Part shown: in pieces, positions 63,501-64,000 of the stretch
Layout of the letters: each line of letters starts with the position of its first letter
Position numbering within the stretch: the stretch's first letter is position 1
NCBI GenBank assembly: GCA_026413225.1
Contig: CM048552.1
Span: 143,977,053 to 144,041,052, forward strand
Length of the DNA stretch: 64,000 nt
From: Otis tarda
Lineage: Eukaryota; Chordata; Aves; Otidiformes; Otididae
Direction: 5' to 3'
Notes under the pieces: generated by a model
Seen by the model: the letters and a program-made list of their open reading frames with translations, nothing else
Databases searched by the model: none
Told to the model about the DNA's origin: nothing
Translations under genes and position numbers: made by a program

Positions 63501-64000
63501 GTAACACAGGCTGTAGATGACTTAGCCAGTGATTTGAGTCGGTACTGAAGTAAATAGAAGACATGCATATGAAAGTGGTTACCACTACTGGGCTTCTGTA
63601 GTTACAGTGAAATAGCATAGGGAAAGGGTTAACAAAAGTTATTATTTTTATAATATCCAATTATTTCCTCCTCGTAAAAATTGTGTGCATGTGACTAAAC
63701 TTATGTGTGGGGGAAAATCTCACTAGAGTGACCTGTAGCCCCAGTAGTGAATAGAGCCAGACTTTAGGGGTACTAGCAGGCTATTACATGGAAGCTCCAC
63801 TAAAGGAAAAAAAAAATCCTTGTATGCCATAACTGTCAGGTTACATATAGGTAGAAAAATTGTAGGATTCCTGTCTTAAATTACAGCTTGACATATGTAC
63901 ATGACATACATAACCTGTACGTACTAAGCCATTTCAGCTACTGTTTCCAGTTATGGTCACAATCTCTGTATAGTTAATTTCATTTGAAGTTCTGTAAGTA

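Larger units (their letters stand above)
55692..64000. other. Unique AT-rich sequence to window end
   Basis: More than 8 kb without a recognisable gene or transposon. Minor marks are a perfect 17-bp palindrome at 59913-59929, an AT-rich stretch with an 11-bp direct repeat at 60499-60531, and a T15 tract at 60943-60957. Frames of about 100 codons near 57482-57878 and 63162-63520 have no recognisable domain. Confidence 0.55.

Noticed and set aside
63162-63520. Overlapping 112- and 104-codon frames near the right edge as a gene
   Set aside because: Both strands are open in the same place and neither peptide resembles a known family.
1-64000. tRNA, rRNA, CRISPR or bacterial-type operon features
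   Set aside because: No cloverleaf with tRNA box A/B, no rRNA-like blocks, no regularly spaced repeats and no closely packed genes were seen. The sequence is vertebrate nuclear DNA.

Overview
This is a gene-poor stretch of vertebrate nuclear DNA, most probably from a bird. The diagnostic content is CR1 LINE copies. They are 5'-truncated, have no poly(A) tail, carry a GGTTGGACTAGATGACC-type 3' UTR and end in short ATTCTRTG repeats. Alongside them are several LTRs of two ERVL-like families flanked by 5-bp target-site duplications. CR1 also occurs in crocodilians and turtles, so the bird call is an inference, supported by the LTR types and the low overall repeat load. I found no host protein-coding gene, no tRNA or rRNA gene and no CRISPR array. 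The long reading frames are CR1 ORF2 fragments or chance frames, including frames inside GC-rich LTRs.

Layout. 1-201: edge of a minus-strand LTR (family A). 202-8733: unique AT-rich sequence. 8734-10069: an ancient CR1 followed by a younger CR1, both minus strand. 10070-13811: unique. 13812-14750: plus-strand CR1 with a decayed ORF2 end. 14751-20561: unique, with a structured hairpin region near 20.05-20.12 kb. 20562-21577: minus-strand LTR (family B relative) fused to a minus-strand CR1 reverse-transcriptase fragment. 23016-23284: CR1 with an internal deletion. 25114-25689: solo LTR (family A relative). 30948-32119: solo LTR B. 32120-39005: long AT-rich unique segment. 39006-50520: transposon-rich block with four CR1 copies and one solo LTR A (42078-42780). 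52368-52997: minus-strand solo LTR A. 54565-55691: second solo LTR B. 55692-64000: unique.

How it fits together: the window is an intergenic or intronic region that has collected non-LTR elements by target-primed reverse transcription and retroviral insertions since reduced to solo LTRs. Relative ages can be read from decay. The CR1 at 39-40 kb still has an open 331-codon ORF2 end with its FADD box. The CR1 at 44.6-46.7 kb has in-frame stops and a destroyed catalytic box. The CR1s at 8.7 and 49.8 kb are heavily eroded. The LTR B copy at 54.6 kb keeps more CpG dinucleotides than its sister at 30.9 kb. I did not find a convincing undescribed system. The most useful leads are the LTR B internal short frame and promoter-proximal 14-bp repeat, the LTR-CR1 fusion, and a 17-bp-stem hairpin at 20074-20122.
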